A program made the translations under genes and the position numbers. Positions 9,050 through 18,754 of a DNA stretch of 29,043 nt are shown piece after piece (within the stretch, counting starts at the first letter, position 1; each line of letters begins with the position of its first letter). The stretch lies in the NCBI GenBank assembly GCA_024811115.1, contig JAKOGH010001170.1, forward strand, positions 1 through 29,043, in the 5' to 3' direction. Source of the DNA: Terana coerulea (lineage: Eukaryota > Basidiomycota > Agaricomycetes > Polyporales > Phanerochaetaceae). A model generated the notes under the pieces. That model worked only from the letters and a program-made list of their open reading frames with translations, was not told the DNA's origin and searched no databases.

Positions 9050-10440
9050 ACGCGTGGCACCGCCCCGAATAGTCGCGTTCTGCAGGAACGGTCGGTAACA
9101 TCTGCGCACGCCGGAGCCGTGGCGACCGATGCGGGTGCGCGCATCCCGGGAAGCACCACCTGCTGCGTCTGGCGTCCTCTTGCCGCTTGGCCAGTGCTGC
9201 GCTGCTGGAGATCGTACATCCGGTCAATGTGTGTCGTAAGTCGTATCAATCAATCCCGTGTCAGCGCACCACCGACTGATACAGTGCGGTTTGCATTTGT
9301 TGCAGGGCGTGTTGCGGGCAGTCGCTTTGGGATGCTCTGGACACCGATGGGGACGCACCCGGGACTGGAGGAGGGATACTATTAGGCGGTACTCAGAGGC
9401 ACGCGTACGAGGTCATTAGTCTTCTCCTTCGACCAATCATGACGTGGATACATGGACGGCGCATGCATTTTCTCTATAGAACGCAGCATCTCGACACATT
9501 GGCACCCCCGATTATGGAGTGATCGCACTAGCAAAAATGGGCACTTGATTGCCAACTTGCGCAGCGGCATGGTCACATACCGTCCGAACGCTATGAAGGG
9601 TATGGCGTGCTTTGCGTGCAAGCGACATCCAAAAGCCCTCATGCTACGACGCAGCGGTGACGGCAACATTCAGCTTTGCTCTGTGCGTTCACGGACACAG
9701 CCAACGACCGGCCTTCGTGGGCGTACGTGGGCGCAGCCTGATACGCCCGCGCCGGTGCGTAGCTCGCGAATTCATCAAGCATATTGAAGAAGACGTGCGC
9801 TCCTGGGCGGCGGCGTGGCGCATCTGTCCCATCGCGTGATATTGCCAAAGGCCCGCCATGTGCACCGCGCACGCGACCGGGCGGGGAAGATGCGATCAGG
9901 CACGCCTGGCCTTCCTCGGATGGCGGCATCTCGCCAGGGCGGGACCGACGCCCGATACGGAGTCCTGCGCGTCCGGGCGGCGGTGTCAAAGTGACTTCAG
10001 AATCGATATACACTGGTGCTCTCGAGGGGCAATCCAACCGCAACGCTGCGCCCCGCGATGGGGTACTACGCCGCATGGACGGCGATGACTCGCTCGGCCG
10101 TCGGTGACAGCGACGGCCACCGCCGTCACATCTGCGCCGACGCTGGCTGTCCAGGCCGTCCCTGGCCGCTGAGCGCTGAGTCTTCACAAGCCTCATAGAA
10201 CCGAAGCAACGAAGGAAACCCTGTAAAACGTTTGCAGCATTCGCAGCAGTGCTAGTGAGCGTTAACCGTTAACCGTTAACCACTGAAATCATATGCATGT
10301 CGTATAATAGGTTTATATTATTGCAATATTTGAACAGACTCGTTGAACAGGCCGTCGGTCTAAGCTATCAGGCCAGCGGAGTCGACCGCTCAGCGCTCAG
10401 CTCCGATGCATGGCTGCACAGCAAGCTCTAGGTGAAATGA
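9050..10440. other. No supported gene; one isolated intron-like signal
   Basis: A plausible plus-strand intron at about 9237-9305 (GTAAGT donor, ACTGATA branch region, TTTGTTGCAG acceptor) joins two short open stretches that end at a TAG near 9384. The joined peptide has no family I recognise. 9640-10196 is GC-rich and open on both strands with low-complexity translations, which I treat as non-coding. A (GTTAACC)3 run lies at 10261-10281. Confidence 0.3.
10261..10281. repeat. Three tandem copies of GTTAACC
   Basis: A perfect 7-bp unit repeated three times. Each unit contains the palindrome GTTAAC. It lies between the GC-rich stretch and the 3' end of the broken F-box gene. It does not match the common fungal telomere unit TTAGGG. 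Confidence 0.7.
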
Positions 10441-10605
10441 ACGGTGAACAAAATACGCGACTACTTACCCGGGAACGCGCAGCATGCTGGACAGATGACG
10501 GTATCCGCTGTGATGGTGCTGTCACATGAGACATGCCCTTCGCATTTCTGAAGTTGCAGTGAGAACACATACTTTACTGGCCCTCCAGTCAACGTCCGAA
10601 TGGCT

Positions 10606-12006
10606 TCAGGCCTGCAGAACTCCAAGTTCATGCAGCCGTGGAAAGAAATTGGAGGCGAAAAATCTTGACAGGTCCGCTTGCGTGTACGCCGCCGGATGAA
10701 TCTCTTCCACGTCCAGAGGCTGGTTGAGCCAGCTGCCAACATCGACACTGAGCCAGGTGACGAGGACGCGCCCCAGGCGTTTCTGCTCCACCATTGCTAC
10801 CAGCACACTCTCGGCTTCGGCGATGAAAAACAGGCCGTTCTGTACTTCCCGGAGCATCCGTTCGAAGTTGCCATAGACATAGGGCCCATAGCTGTGTAGT
10901 GCAATCTCTATGTAATCGAGGGATGATGATTTGGGGAGCAGGAGTAGACAGGATTTCAGCTCTACCCATTTGTCATACCCCTTTGCCGACTCTGAGATGC
11001 ACAGGCGGAGCGATCGCAGGTTGCCGCCCTGACGGTGGGATATGCATTCCTGCGTCGCCACGTACCCGACCCATACTAGCACACGTATTTAGCTGATGAA
11101 GAAACAGTGGATTGTTGAAGATGTTAGACGCACCGCCAATATGTCTCAATGTATCACGATTCAACTCAATTCCGCTCTCGACAAGGGATGGTACCCTCAA
11201 GCCGGCCTCGAGTCGCGTCAATGCGCACAACATGTCTGTCTTGGTGCCGAACACACCCATGATATCGCAACCTACCCCGCGGTCGTAGACAAGCGACGAT
11301 ATGCGCGGCACAGTTTTCGCAACGGCGGTCCAGTCTACCTCGGTGGCGAGGCGTTCAAGCCAGCCCGAGCCGAACCCCATCGGCGTAAGGCATAACTCAT
11401 TGAGCATGCTGAAGCAAGTCAAGATGTAGCACAGCGCGGCGGGGAAGGAGACCGACCACCTGCGATTATCAAGCTGTCGAGAGACAGTGTACTAGGACGG
11501 CCGGTGATGCTGGCGCGGCATGGGAGGCTGCCGATGTTGCGCAACTCCAAGGATCGAAGCGCAGGGAAGAGAGGGAGATAGTCTTCAAACAGATCCACCA
11601 AGTTCATGTCCCGGTAACTTCCTGGATTTAATGCCCAAAAGATGGTAAGGTGCCGCACTACGTGTCGCATCCTCAGGAATGGTGCACTTCGCACAAAATC
11701 CTGGATAAGTGGACGCTTCTTCTCGTGAAACTGGGAGGGTTCCTCCGGTTCGGTTACGCAAGGGAAAGAAAGGGAGCGGAAGCACTCTTCGGCGAATGCG
11801 GCGTGCCACGCCTTTGAGACCAGGGAGCCTGCAAGCAGAGTCGTCTTCGCACGTGCCTTTCGTCGAGATGTAAAGTCGTCGTGGGCAACCAGATCGACGA
11901 CGATACGCAGAATGTCGTAGGGGAGTTTACCACCACCATACTTGATGGCGAACTCTTGGAAGGTGGACGCATCAGGTGGATGTGCGATCGCCTGCTTCGC
12001 GATGGA
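10606..12006 (-). pseudogene. Broken F-box protein gene (left tandem copy)
   Basis: Homologous throughout to the F-box gene at 12472-13986. The F-box is recognisable (KLPYDILRIVVDLVAHDDF, then LLAGSLVSKAWHAAFAEECF), followed by VVRHLTIF and a leucine-rich LFPALRSLELRN segment. Lesions: no ATG in the N-terminal frame, with an in-frame TAA upstream at 12007-12009, and a net 7-base loss near 11440-11460 relative to the paralogue that ends the first frame at 11419. A 58-nt intron at 11076-11133 (GTGCGT donor, GTGCTAG acceptor) restores the frame between DTLRHIGG and WVGYVATQEC, as in the paralogue. The C-terminus ends LHELGVLQA. Such F-box proteins normally link SCF ubiquitin ligases to targets; this copy is unlikely to be functional. 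Confidence 0.75.
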
Positions 12007-12228
12007 TTACCTGCAGCCTGTCCGAAACCTCTCTATGAGAACGTACGGAAACGGATTATAGTGCTGCACGTAAGCGGTGCAATCCTATTACGGGCTGCTC
12101 ACCATTCGCATAGCTGTAAAGCACCTTTACTGACGAGAGCTGTGTTACACGAAGCTGTGTTACACGGATTTATATGAGCGGCGAAAGGGTAGAGTGAAGA
12201 GTTGAAACCACCGGCACGAAACGACTGT

Positions 12229-12251
12229 CACGGCTCTCGGTGAGAGCCGTG
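12229..12251. promoter_or_regulatory. Perfect 10-bp inverted repeat in the duplicated 5' region
   Basis: CACGGCTCTC, a 3-base loop, then GAGAGCCGTG. It lies about 220 bases upstream of the broken F-box frame, in the duplicated promoter segment. The equivalent right-copy sequence near 14098-14127 is an imperfect version. It may be a binding site or just a hairpin. Confidence 0.35.
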
Positions 12252-12471
12252 ACCGAGCACTTTGATCCTCTCGGCGCGCTTCTCGTCACCAAGCTCAGCG
12301 TCACGCGCTTGCTTGGCAGGTTTGGGCCAAACGACCTCGACGGCAATGGTGGGAGCAGACCTCTTCCCTGGACGTACAGACTGAAAGGCTCTCTAAATTT
12401 CTAATGCTGTGACAAAAATACACCATATAGTACAGCGCTGCTCCAGCCACACAGTCAAAGTCCGATTGACT

Positions 12472-13986
12472 TCAAGCCTGCAGGACTCCAAGTGCATGTA
12501 GCCGCGGAAAGACACTGGAGGCGACAAATCTTGACAGGTCCGCTTGCGTGTACGCAGCCGGACGAAGCTCTTCCACGTCCAGAGGCTGGTCGAGCCAGTT
12601 GCCGGCGTCGAGAGTGAGCCAGGTGACGAGGACGCGCCCCACACGTTTCTGTTCCACCATTGCCACCAGCACATTCTCCGCTTCGGGCGCGGCCGACAAG
12701 CCGCTCTGTACTTCTCGGAGTATATGTTCGAAGTGGCCATAGACATAGGGCGCATGGATGTGTAGTACAATCTCTATGTAATCCAGGGATGATGATCCAG
12801 GGAGTTGGAGTAGACAGGATTTCAGCTCTACCCACATGCCGTGTCTGTGTGGCATGTTGCTGGACAGTAAAATGCACAGGCGGAGCGACCGCAGGTTGTC
12901 ACACTGAGATATGCATTCCTGCGTCGCGGTGTTCCCGACCCATCCTGGCACACTTATTTAGTTTATGAAGAAACGGTGAGTGTTCAAGATGTTGGACGCA
13001 CCGCCAATGTGTCTCAACGTATCGCAATTCAACGCAAACCCGTCCCCGATAAAGGAAACAGACCTATGGCCAGACTCGAGTCGCGTCAATGCGCACATCA
13101 TGTCCGTCTTGGTGTTGAACACAGGCATAATGTCGTGGTTTACCACGCTGTCGTAGACAAGTGACGATATGCGCGGCACAGTTTTCGATACGCGGGTCCA
13201 GTCTACCACGGTGCTGAGGCGTTCATGCCAACTGGAGTCGAACCCTGTCGGCCCAAAACGTAATTCGTTGAGCGTGCTGAAGCAAGTCAAGATGTAGCAC
13301 AGCGCCGTAGCGGAATGAGAGCGATCATAGGCATTTGTGATAATCAGGCTGTCGAGGGACAGTGCACCAGGACGGCCGGTGATGCTAGCGCGGCATGAGA
13401 GGGGGAGGATGTTGCGCAACTCCAAGGATCGAAGCGCAGGGAAGAGAGGGAGATAGTCTTCAAACAAATCCACCAAGTTCATGTCCCGGCAACTTCCTAG
13501 TACGTCCGATGCCGCAAAGATGGTAAGATGCCGCACTACATGTCGCGTCCTCTGGAATGGCGGGCTCCGCACAAAGTCCTGGATAAGTCGACGCTTCTTC
13601 CTGTGAAACCGAGAGGGTTCTTCTGGTTCGGTTACACAAGGGAACGAAAGGAAGCGAAAGCACTCTTCAGCAAATGCAGCGCGCCATGCCTTTGAGACCA
13701 GGGAGCCTGCAAGCAGAGTCGTCTTCGCACGTGCCTTTCGTCGAGATGTAAAGTCGTCGTGGGCGACCAGATCGGCGATGATACGCAAGATATCGTACGG
13801 GAGTTTGTCAACACCATACTCGATGGTAGATGCCTGAGAGGTAGACGTATCGGAGTGGATGCGCGATCGACCGTTCCGTGGTGAACTGCTCCGTAGCCTG
13901 TCTAATAGTAATACCTGCCTGTGAGGACGTAGGGATATGTATTTTAGTGTATGAGCATCATAATCCCATAATCGGCTGCCTACCAC
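12472..13986 (-). CDS. F-box domain protein with leucine-rich region
   Basis: Two exons, 13002-13986 and 12472-12944, separated by a 57-nt intron (12945-13001; GTGCGT donor, AACTAAAT branch, GTGCCAG acceptor). The intron contains the TAA that would otherwise split the frame, and the paralogue supports the same intron. The product is about 485 residues. The F-box is near residues 59-110 (VDKLPYDILRIIADLVAHDD, then LLAGSLVSKAWRAAFAEECF). It is followed by VVRHLTIF, a leucine-rich LFPALRSLELRN segment and the C-terminal FPRLHALGVLQA. By family it should act as a substrate receptor of an SCF-type E3 ligase; the target is unknown. It lies head-to-head with the cupredoxin gene, about 295 bases between start codons. 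The start at 13986 is the first ATG; a TATA-like word sits about 50 bases upstream. Confidence 0.8.
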
Positions 13987-14036
13987 CTGCGTAGCTTTGG
14001 GGGCACCTGGAGCTAACGAGAGCTGTTATTTGTGGG

Positions 14037-14042
14037 TTTATA
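14037..14042 (-). promoter_or_regulatory. TATA-like box of the F-box gene
   Basis: TATAAA on the minus strand, about 50 bases before the start codon at 13986. The broken tandem copy keeps a similar word near 12166-12173. Confidence 0.35.
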
Positions 14043-14280
14043 GGAGTGGAGCAATGGTCGAGGCTACGTGGTCACTGTCAGAGTCAAGACGAAACGGCTG
14101 TCACGCTCTCACCGAGCATCGTGACCGAATGCTTTGATCCGCTACACGTGACACTCGTCACCGAGCTCAATGTCACGCGCTTGCTTGGCGGGCTTGGGTC
14201 GAACGACCTCGACGGCGACGGCGTGAACAGCCCTCTCCTCTCTACACTCCTTTATACCGCCACTCTTTTGTTGCATGACC

Positions 14281-15171
14281 ATGAAGACTTACGCCGCGAT
14301 CCTTGGTGGACTTGCCCTCAGCGGCATAGCCCACGCGTTCACCTACACGGTGAGTTATTCGACAGTGATGCGCTGCTGGAGATTTGACGTGGGTTTCAGG
14401 TTACAGTTGGTATAGACGAGACCACAGGTCACCAAGGGATAGGATTTGACCCCTCCTCTATCAACCCCACAGGTATGTACCGCTTTCTAGCGCGTCTTCA
14501 TTATACTGATGGCTTCGCTTGTGCGCTAGTTGGCGACACCATCGCCTTCACATACGCCTTGCCGGAGTATCTCAAAAACCCTCCATCTGTTCAGCATAGT
14601 GCCACACGTATGCTCCTGTTACGTAGCCTCAGTCTAAAACCTCACTCTCCCTTACGTAGAATCAACATTTGACAGCCCCTGCACACCTAAGTCTGGCGGC
14701 TTTGACACAGGTGTACAGCAGACCGGCTCAGTGAACTCCAACACCGGTGCCAGCTTCAATCTCGTCATCAACGATACCCAGCCTCTCTGGTATGCCACTT
14801 TCGCTCTCAAATTTTTTCGATCCTCGTACTAATAGATCTGTAGGTTCTTTTCGTCTGTTGGGACCGACTGCAAGTCCGGCATGGTCCTGTCCGTGAACCC
14901 GCCAACAAGCGGCGACCAGACGGCTGCAGCGTTTGTGCAGAAGGCGATGTCAAGCTCCGGCACCCCTGCGTCCTCTTCTGCCGCCCTTTCTAGTGCCCCG
15001 GCGAGCTCTGGTGCGAGTACAAGCCCAGGCGGCAGCAGCACCTCTGCCCCCACGTCCTCGACTGCCGCGCAACCCACAACGAGCTCCAACGGAGTGAAGA
15101 CGATGGCAAAGATAGAGCTTGGACTGGCGGCCATCGTCTCTCTAATCGGCATTGCGGTCATGGTTGCATGA
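14281..15171 (+). CDS. Secreted serine-rich cupredoxin-fold protein, probably GPI-anchored
   Basis: Five exons: 14281-14349, 14400-14472, 14530-14607, 14660-14789 and 14844-15171. They join in frame into 225 residues. A signal peptide (MKTYAAILGGLALSGIAHA) precedes a cupredoxin-like domain with VTVGIDE, GFDPSSINPTVGDTIAFTY, SVQHSATQSTFDSPC and WFFSSVGTDCKSGMVLSVNPP. A long Ser/Thr/Ala-rich linker and a C-terminal hydrophobic tail (LAAIVSLIGIAVMVA) suggest a GPI anchor. In this fungal family the second motif usually reads like YYC...HC..GM. Here the first Cys is Ser and the His is Asp, so copper binding is probably weakened or lost, though His of QHS and Met of GMV remain. An in-frame ATG two codons upstream (14275) is an alternative start. 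The role is presumably at the cell wall or extracellular; no enzyme activity is implied. Confidence 0.88.
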
Positions 15172-15337
15172 TATCGGCTCGATGACATACCTTACCGCAC
15201 TATAATACGCGTTGTTTTCCACACATAATGGTATATTCAAGGGACATCACTATGCACCACATTTACTCATTCGGGTCAAGAACACCACCAATGCAAGCCA
15301 TATCCACATGCGAGACTAGGTGCTACGATGGGTACTA

Positions 15338-16121
15338 TCACTGATCGCACAATGGGTTGTTGTTGCCGGGAATTGCACAGCCATCGAGAGTAACACAGTA
15401 CTACATCCACGAAGGTGCGTGTCAGTTCACCGTGCCCCTAAGAACTACTACTGTGAGGACGTACGGGTTTTCCCACGACCAGGTTATCACACGCGTCGTC
15501 GACATTGTCGTTCAACTGCACGAACGCAGGAATGGTCAAGTTCCAAGCAGCTGCAAGGCTATTGCACGTCGTCGTCGTTGCCGTCTGGTCAAACGCGCAT
15601 GTCGGCGTGAACGCTGCACGTTGCGCGGAAGACCGATGTGTGGGACGCGGAGAATGTTCAGATCAACATCGGAACTAGGGTCAAGACCAAGGTCACGCAC
15701 ATCTGAGGCAAACTCCGTGCTGGCTGATTGGAGAGCCGCCTGCGATACAATCATGGCTCGCGATCAGCTGGATGGTCTCGCAGAAATACTATCGGACTTC
15801 GGACACCGACATTGAATACCAGGGTTCAAAGCCTTGATTTGCGCTTCAGTGACGCCTGACCAGGAGGCAATGGTTGCGCACGAGTCGGTGGGTCTGCGAG
15901 TTTCTGTCCAGTAGTTGAACACGCCGCTGCTGCGAAAGGTGCTTACTTCGCGTTGTAGATCTCTTCAAATAAAATGTTCAGTACGCCGTTGTATACCGGC
16001 CCGGAGACGCGCAATATACGGACGTACCGACACACTTGGAACGCGGTCCAGCAGCATCGATGAATACCACGCCCCAAGCGAGCGTAGAGAGTGCGGCGGC
16101 ATAGGCGATGATAGAGTGCAT
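15338..16121 (-). CDS. Small secreted LysM-domain protein (copy 1)
   Basis: Six exons: 16028-16121, 15947-15962, 15811-15893, 15701-15739, 15465-15613 and 15338-15400. They join in frame into 147 residues. The signal peptide covers about residues 1-23. LysM module 1 begins PTDSCATIASWSGVTEAQIK and runs to ALNPGIQC. Module 2 contains CNSLAAAWNLTIPAFVQLND, then DDACDNLVVGKPYCV. Paired cysteines flank both modules. LysM domains bind chitin or GlcNAc polymers, and secreted fungal LysM proteins often mask or bind wall chitin; that role is inferred from the family. The second exon is a 16-nt microexon also seen in the paralogue at 16928-17703. The start at 16121 places the signal peptide at the N-terminus, 66 bases after a TATA word. 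Confidence 0.83.
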
Positions 16122-16186
16122 GTTGAGGAGCTCGTGAGCACTCTGAAGGGCGGAAGGGCGACGAGAATCATTTACGGCTGGGCCTA

Positions 16187-16193
16187 ATTTATA
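16187..16193 (-). promoter_or_regulatory. TATA box of LysM copy 1
   Basis: TATAAAT on the minus strand, about 66 bases upstream of the start codon at 16121. Confidence 0.45.
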
Positions 16194-16352
16194 GTCCGCG
16201 AGTCGCGTCTCGACGAATCGTGGCATGTGCTGAAGTGCACCGAGCATCACTGACATCCCGCACCCGGGACGGCCTGTACTGCTGATCCTATGCGGTTCCT
16301 CGAGGTTCAGCCCTGCCAACTACTAATCATCCGGGCGTGGCACAACTACATA

Positions 16353-16373
16353 ACACATGTGCATTACATGTGT
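16353..16373. promoter_or_regulatory. 8-bp inverted repeat upstream of LysM copy 1
   Basis: ACACATGT, five bases, ACATGTGT. It lies about 230 bases upstream of the LysM start. It could be a regulator site or a chance hairpin. Confidence 0.25.
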
Positions 16374-16451
16374 ATTATTAGGCGCCGCATATCCTGCAGT
16401 CGAGCATGTGCGCATGTCTTATAAGTGAACTTCCTGAGCATACAGCACAAG

Positions 16452-16460
16452 CCGACTCGG
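16452..16460. promoter_or_regulatory. CCG-N3-CGG element upstream of LysM copy 1
   Basis: CCGACTCGG, the arrangement of half-sites recognised by some fungal Zn(II)2Cys6 regulators. The same 9-mer occurs twice upstream of the Rossmann gene at the right end. Function is inferred from the motif alone. Confidence 0.25.
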
Positions 16461-16508
16461 AGTCGGATTCCGAGTTAGTTGTCAGAGTGATCTACCATCA
16501 CTGATGAG

Positions 16509-16745
16509 ACTGCCGCCACAAAGCCTTTGACCACTTCAAGTTCTTGCCGTGCCGGGCAATCTTACGACGGGGATTTGACTGGTATATATGGCACTGCAGG
16601 AGATTTTTACTATTCTCCTTGCGCATGCTATGAAGGCCCGCGACCATGTAACTCAAGTTGGTGGGCATATTGTCATCCGACTTACGGTACAGAGCACGAC
16701 TTGGAGCGCCGCCTTGCTGGCCATAAGGTAAACATCACATTGTAA
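16509..16745 (+). CDS. Possible exon of a small Cys-rich protein between the LysM genes
   Basis: An open stretch of about 75 codons without an in-frame ATG at its 5' end. The translation is protein-like: a Thr/Ser-rich lead, then GTAGDFYYSPCACYEGPRPC and SSWWAYCHPTYG, with six cysteines in about 45 residues and aromatic-rich spacing. It ends at a TAA at 16743-16745. If real, it would be the last exon of a secreted Cys-rich protein whose 5' exons I cannot place, or a remnant. I recognise no family. Confidence 0.25.
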   Translation, partial: TAATKPLTTSSSCRAGQSYDGDLTGIYGTAGDFYYSPCACYEGPRPCNSSWWAYCHPTYGTEHDLERRLAGHKVNITL

Positions 16746-16927
16746 GACATACCTTCCCGCTCAATGGTCGAGATGCAATGCGGAAAATTCGAATCAGCAT
16801 CGCGCTCAAAGCCTCTTGAATTGCTCAACTATCAATATTTCTCCGAAACTGACCGCAAGCAATGTACGATGCCAGCCACATGGGAGCATCGGAGCGTTTG
16901 CAGTGCCAGGCCTGCGTCCTTTGCATC

Positions 16928-17703
16928 CTAGCAATAGGGGACGTTGCCTCCGGGATAGCACTCCACAGTGGTCACGCAGTACTGTGATTGTAAAGAGAAA
17001 TCTCATCAGCTTCAGATGTCAGAAGGTTTCAGTGCCACGAGGACTTACGGACTGCCCGATCACAAGGTTATCGCATGCATCGTCGACATTGTCGTTGAGC
17101 TGCACAAATTCCGGGACGGTCAAGTTGTTAGCCGCGGCGAGGCTGTTACACGTCGTTTCGGTCGCCGTCTTCTCGAGGGTGCATGTCGGTGTAAATGCTG
17201 GACGTGAGGTGAATACCCAACAGGAATACCACGGGGAAGAAAAATCAGCGCGGCGTCACAGCGAGGTTAAGAAAGCAACAATGACGTACATCTGAGACAG
17301 ATCTCTGCCAAGTTAATAGGCGGATCACCTGTCATTTGAATCCAGTTCATCTGGAAGGTTCAAGGAGTAATGTCGGATTACAAGCACTAACATTGAATGC
17401 CAGGATTCAGGCTCTCGATTTGCGAGACAGAAATTCCGGACCAGGAGGAAATGGATGTGCACGAGTCAGTGGGGCTGATATATCTGTGCTGAGGAGCTGT
17501 CTAAGCCATTGAAAGGCGTAACACTTACCTGGGCCTATCAGTCTCTGTGGGAAGGTAGCATTTAGTGCACTGTAGTGTTTGCTGTGCAATTTAGCATGAA
17601 TAAACTTACCTACACATTCCGGGCGAGGTCCAGCAGCATTGATCAAGGCTGTGCCCCAAACAAGTGCAGCGAGAGCCGAGACATAGATCGGTGCGGCGCG
17701 CAT
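16928..17703 (-). CDS. Small secreted LysM-domain protein (copy 2)
   Basis: Six exons: 17610-17703, 17529-17544, 17392-17474, 17290-17328, 17049-17197 and 16928-16981. They join in frame into 144 residues. Exon sizes 94, 16, 83, 39 and 149 are identical to copy 1; only the last differs (54 against 63). The signal peptide is about residues 1-23 (MRAAPIYVSALAALVWGTAL). LysM module 1 has PTDSCTSISSWSGISVSQIE and SLNPGIQC. Module 2 has TTCNSLAAANNLTVPEFVQL, then DDACDNLVIGQSYCV. The tail ends YPGGNVPYC. Like copy 1 it should be an extracellular chitin-binding protein. A start at 17742 is possible, but 17703 gives a clean signal peptide. For exon 3 an acceptor nine bases earlier (exon starting at 17483) also keeps the frame in this copy; the choice at 17474 follows copy 1. 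Confidence 0.85.
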
Positions 17704-17774
17704 GATGAACGAGTAGTTGGACTGGTACTCTGGAGTATGCAAGCTTGGCGACAGTCTTCAACATGGTGGATTGC

Positions 17775-17781
17775 TTTTATA
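17775..17781 (-). promoter_or_regulatory. TATA box of LysM copy 2
   Basis: TATAAAA on the minus strand, about 72 bases upstream of the start codon at 17703. Position and spacing resemble the TATA word of copy 1. Confidence 0.5.
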
Positions 17782-17789
17782 GCTGCTCT

Positions 17790-18754
17790 GCGGCACAGTT
17801 TGCGCGAGTCGCGCGTCGAGGTTTGTACATGCAAGCCACTCTGGCACCGGACTCATGCGGCGAAAGTGAGTCTGCAGCATATTGTCTGCGCGACGACTTT
17901 CTGAGTCCTGACCCCTAGTAAAAATAACCGACGGCGGACCGTAAGCTTTCGTATTATCAGAGACATACGTACTCACTTTGAAGGCTGAAGCAAGCTGCAT
18001 GGACTCACAGTCGCCGGCGCTGTCCGTGAGTCGTTGCTCGCCACCGCATGGTACGCAGAAGGCCACTGAATTACTTCCATTTATATCTGAGGCCAAACAT
18101 AGAAGCCTTCACGGGGCTAAAGTGCTCGGTCGATAAAGCGTAAGGAGGGACTGATTCGGAGCATCAGGTGCCAGAGTGTCGCCGTCGCATTCGAGGTCAT
18201 GCCCAGCACAGACCGGGAACTGTACGTAGTTTGCGGCTGATAGCGAGATGACTAATCGGCAACGGCGAGGGTCTAGACTATTGACTGCGTTGTCTAACGT
18301 TCCAGACGTGATATTGAACCTTCGAATACAACTTGTTTTATGTGGATTGTGCAGCTGAAGTCATAACACTGCCATTAATTGCTTGAAGGATAGCTGATAC
18401 GCTACAGTTTGTGACACAAGCAGCGCTCTCTAGCGCAACGATTGATATCAGTATGTGAGAATGCCACCGACACTCTCACCGCTCACAAACCCTCGCAACT
18501 CGTACAAGACTAAAGTCTAAGAGATCTAGAGAAATGCGGTATGTACGCGAACGGGAGAGGTCTGCTGAACCACGTGTATCTCGCGTGTCTAGTCAGTGCA
18601 TTTAGCGCTCGAGCAGATCAACTCCACTGCGCCGACGTCACTTCCGCCACAAACCATGGGCTTCAGTCTTCAATGAATCCAGCTTCATCCATCTCACTCG
18701 TTGTCCTCTTCCTCTCCAGCAATCTTCTATCTGTGCAGAAAGCTCGGTAACGAC
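17790..18754. other. Intergenic region between divergent genes
   Basis: Contains the upstream regions of LysM copy 2 (minus) and the membrane protein gene (plus). Short open frames show no family signature. The 15-mer AGTCTAAGAGATCTA (18514-18528) also occurs at 161-175 near the left edge, possibly by chance. A pyrimidine-rich stretch just before 18720 may mark a transcription start or 5' UTR acceptor. Confidence 0.3.

Larger units (their letters stand above)
10540..14240. repeat. Tandem segmental duplication carrying F-box genes, ~1.87 kb period
   Basis: The left copy is about 10540-12375 and the right copy about 12415-14240. Offsets are 1866 at the stop codons (10606 and 12472) and 1872 at the TCACGCGCTTGCTTGGC word (12301 and 14173). 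The duplication covers the F-box coding region, its intron and its 5' promoter. Homology stops just before the cupredoxin gene, so the left copy never included, or has lost, that gene. The left copy has decayed while the right one remains open. Confidence 0.8.

Noticed and set aside
9639..10196. 185-codon minus-strand frame and the overlapping plus-strand frame
   Set aside because: Both strands are open because of high GC. Neither translation resembles a folded protein or known family.
12139..12170. Tandem duplication of a 15-base word ending GTTACACG
   Set aside because: A short slippage-type duplication in intergenic DNA, with no further structure.
10678..12765. Plus-strand frames inside the two F-box copies (for example 10678-10899 and 12544-12765)
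   Set aside because: Antisense shadows. They are similar to each other only because the underlying F-box genes are duplicates.
161..18528. 15-mer AGTCTAAGAGATCTA shared by 161-175 and 18514-18528
   Set aside because: About the length of match expected by chance in 29 kb, with only weak similarity beyond it.
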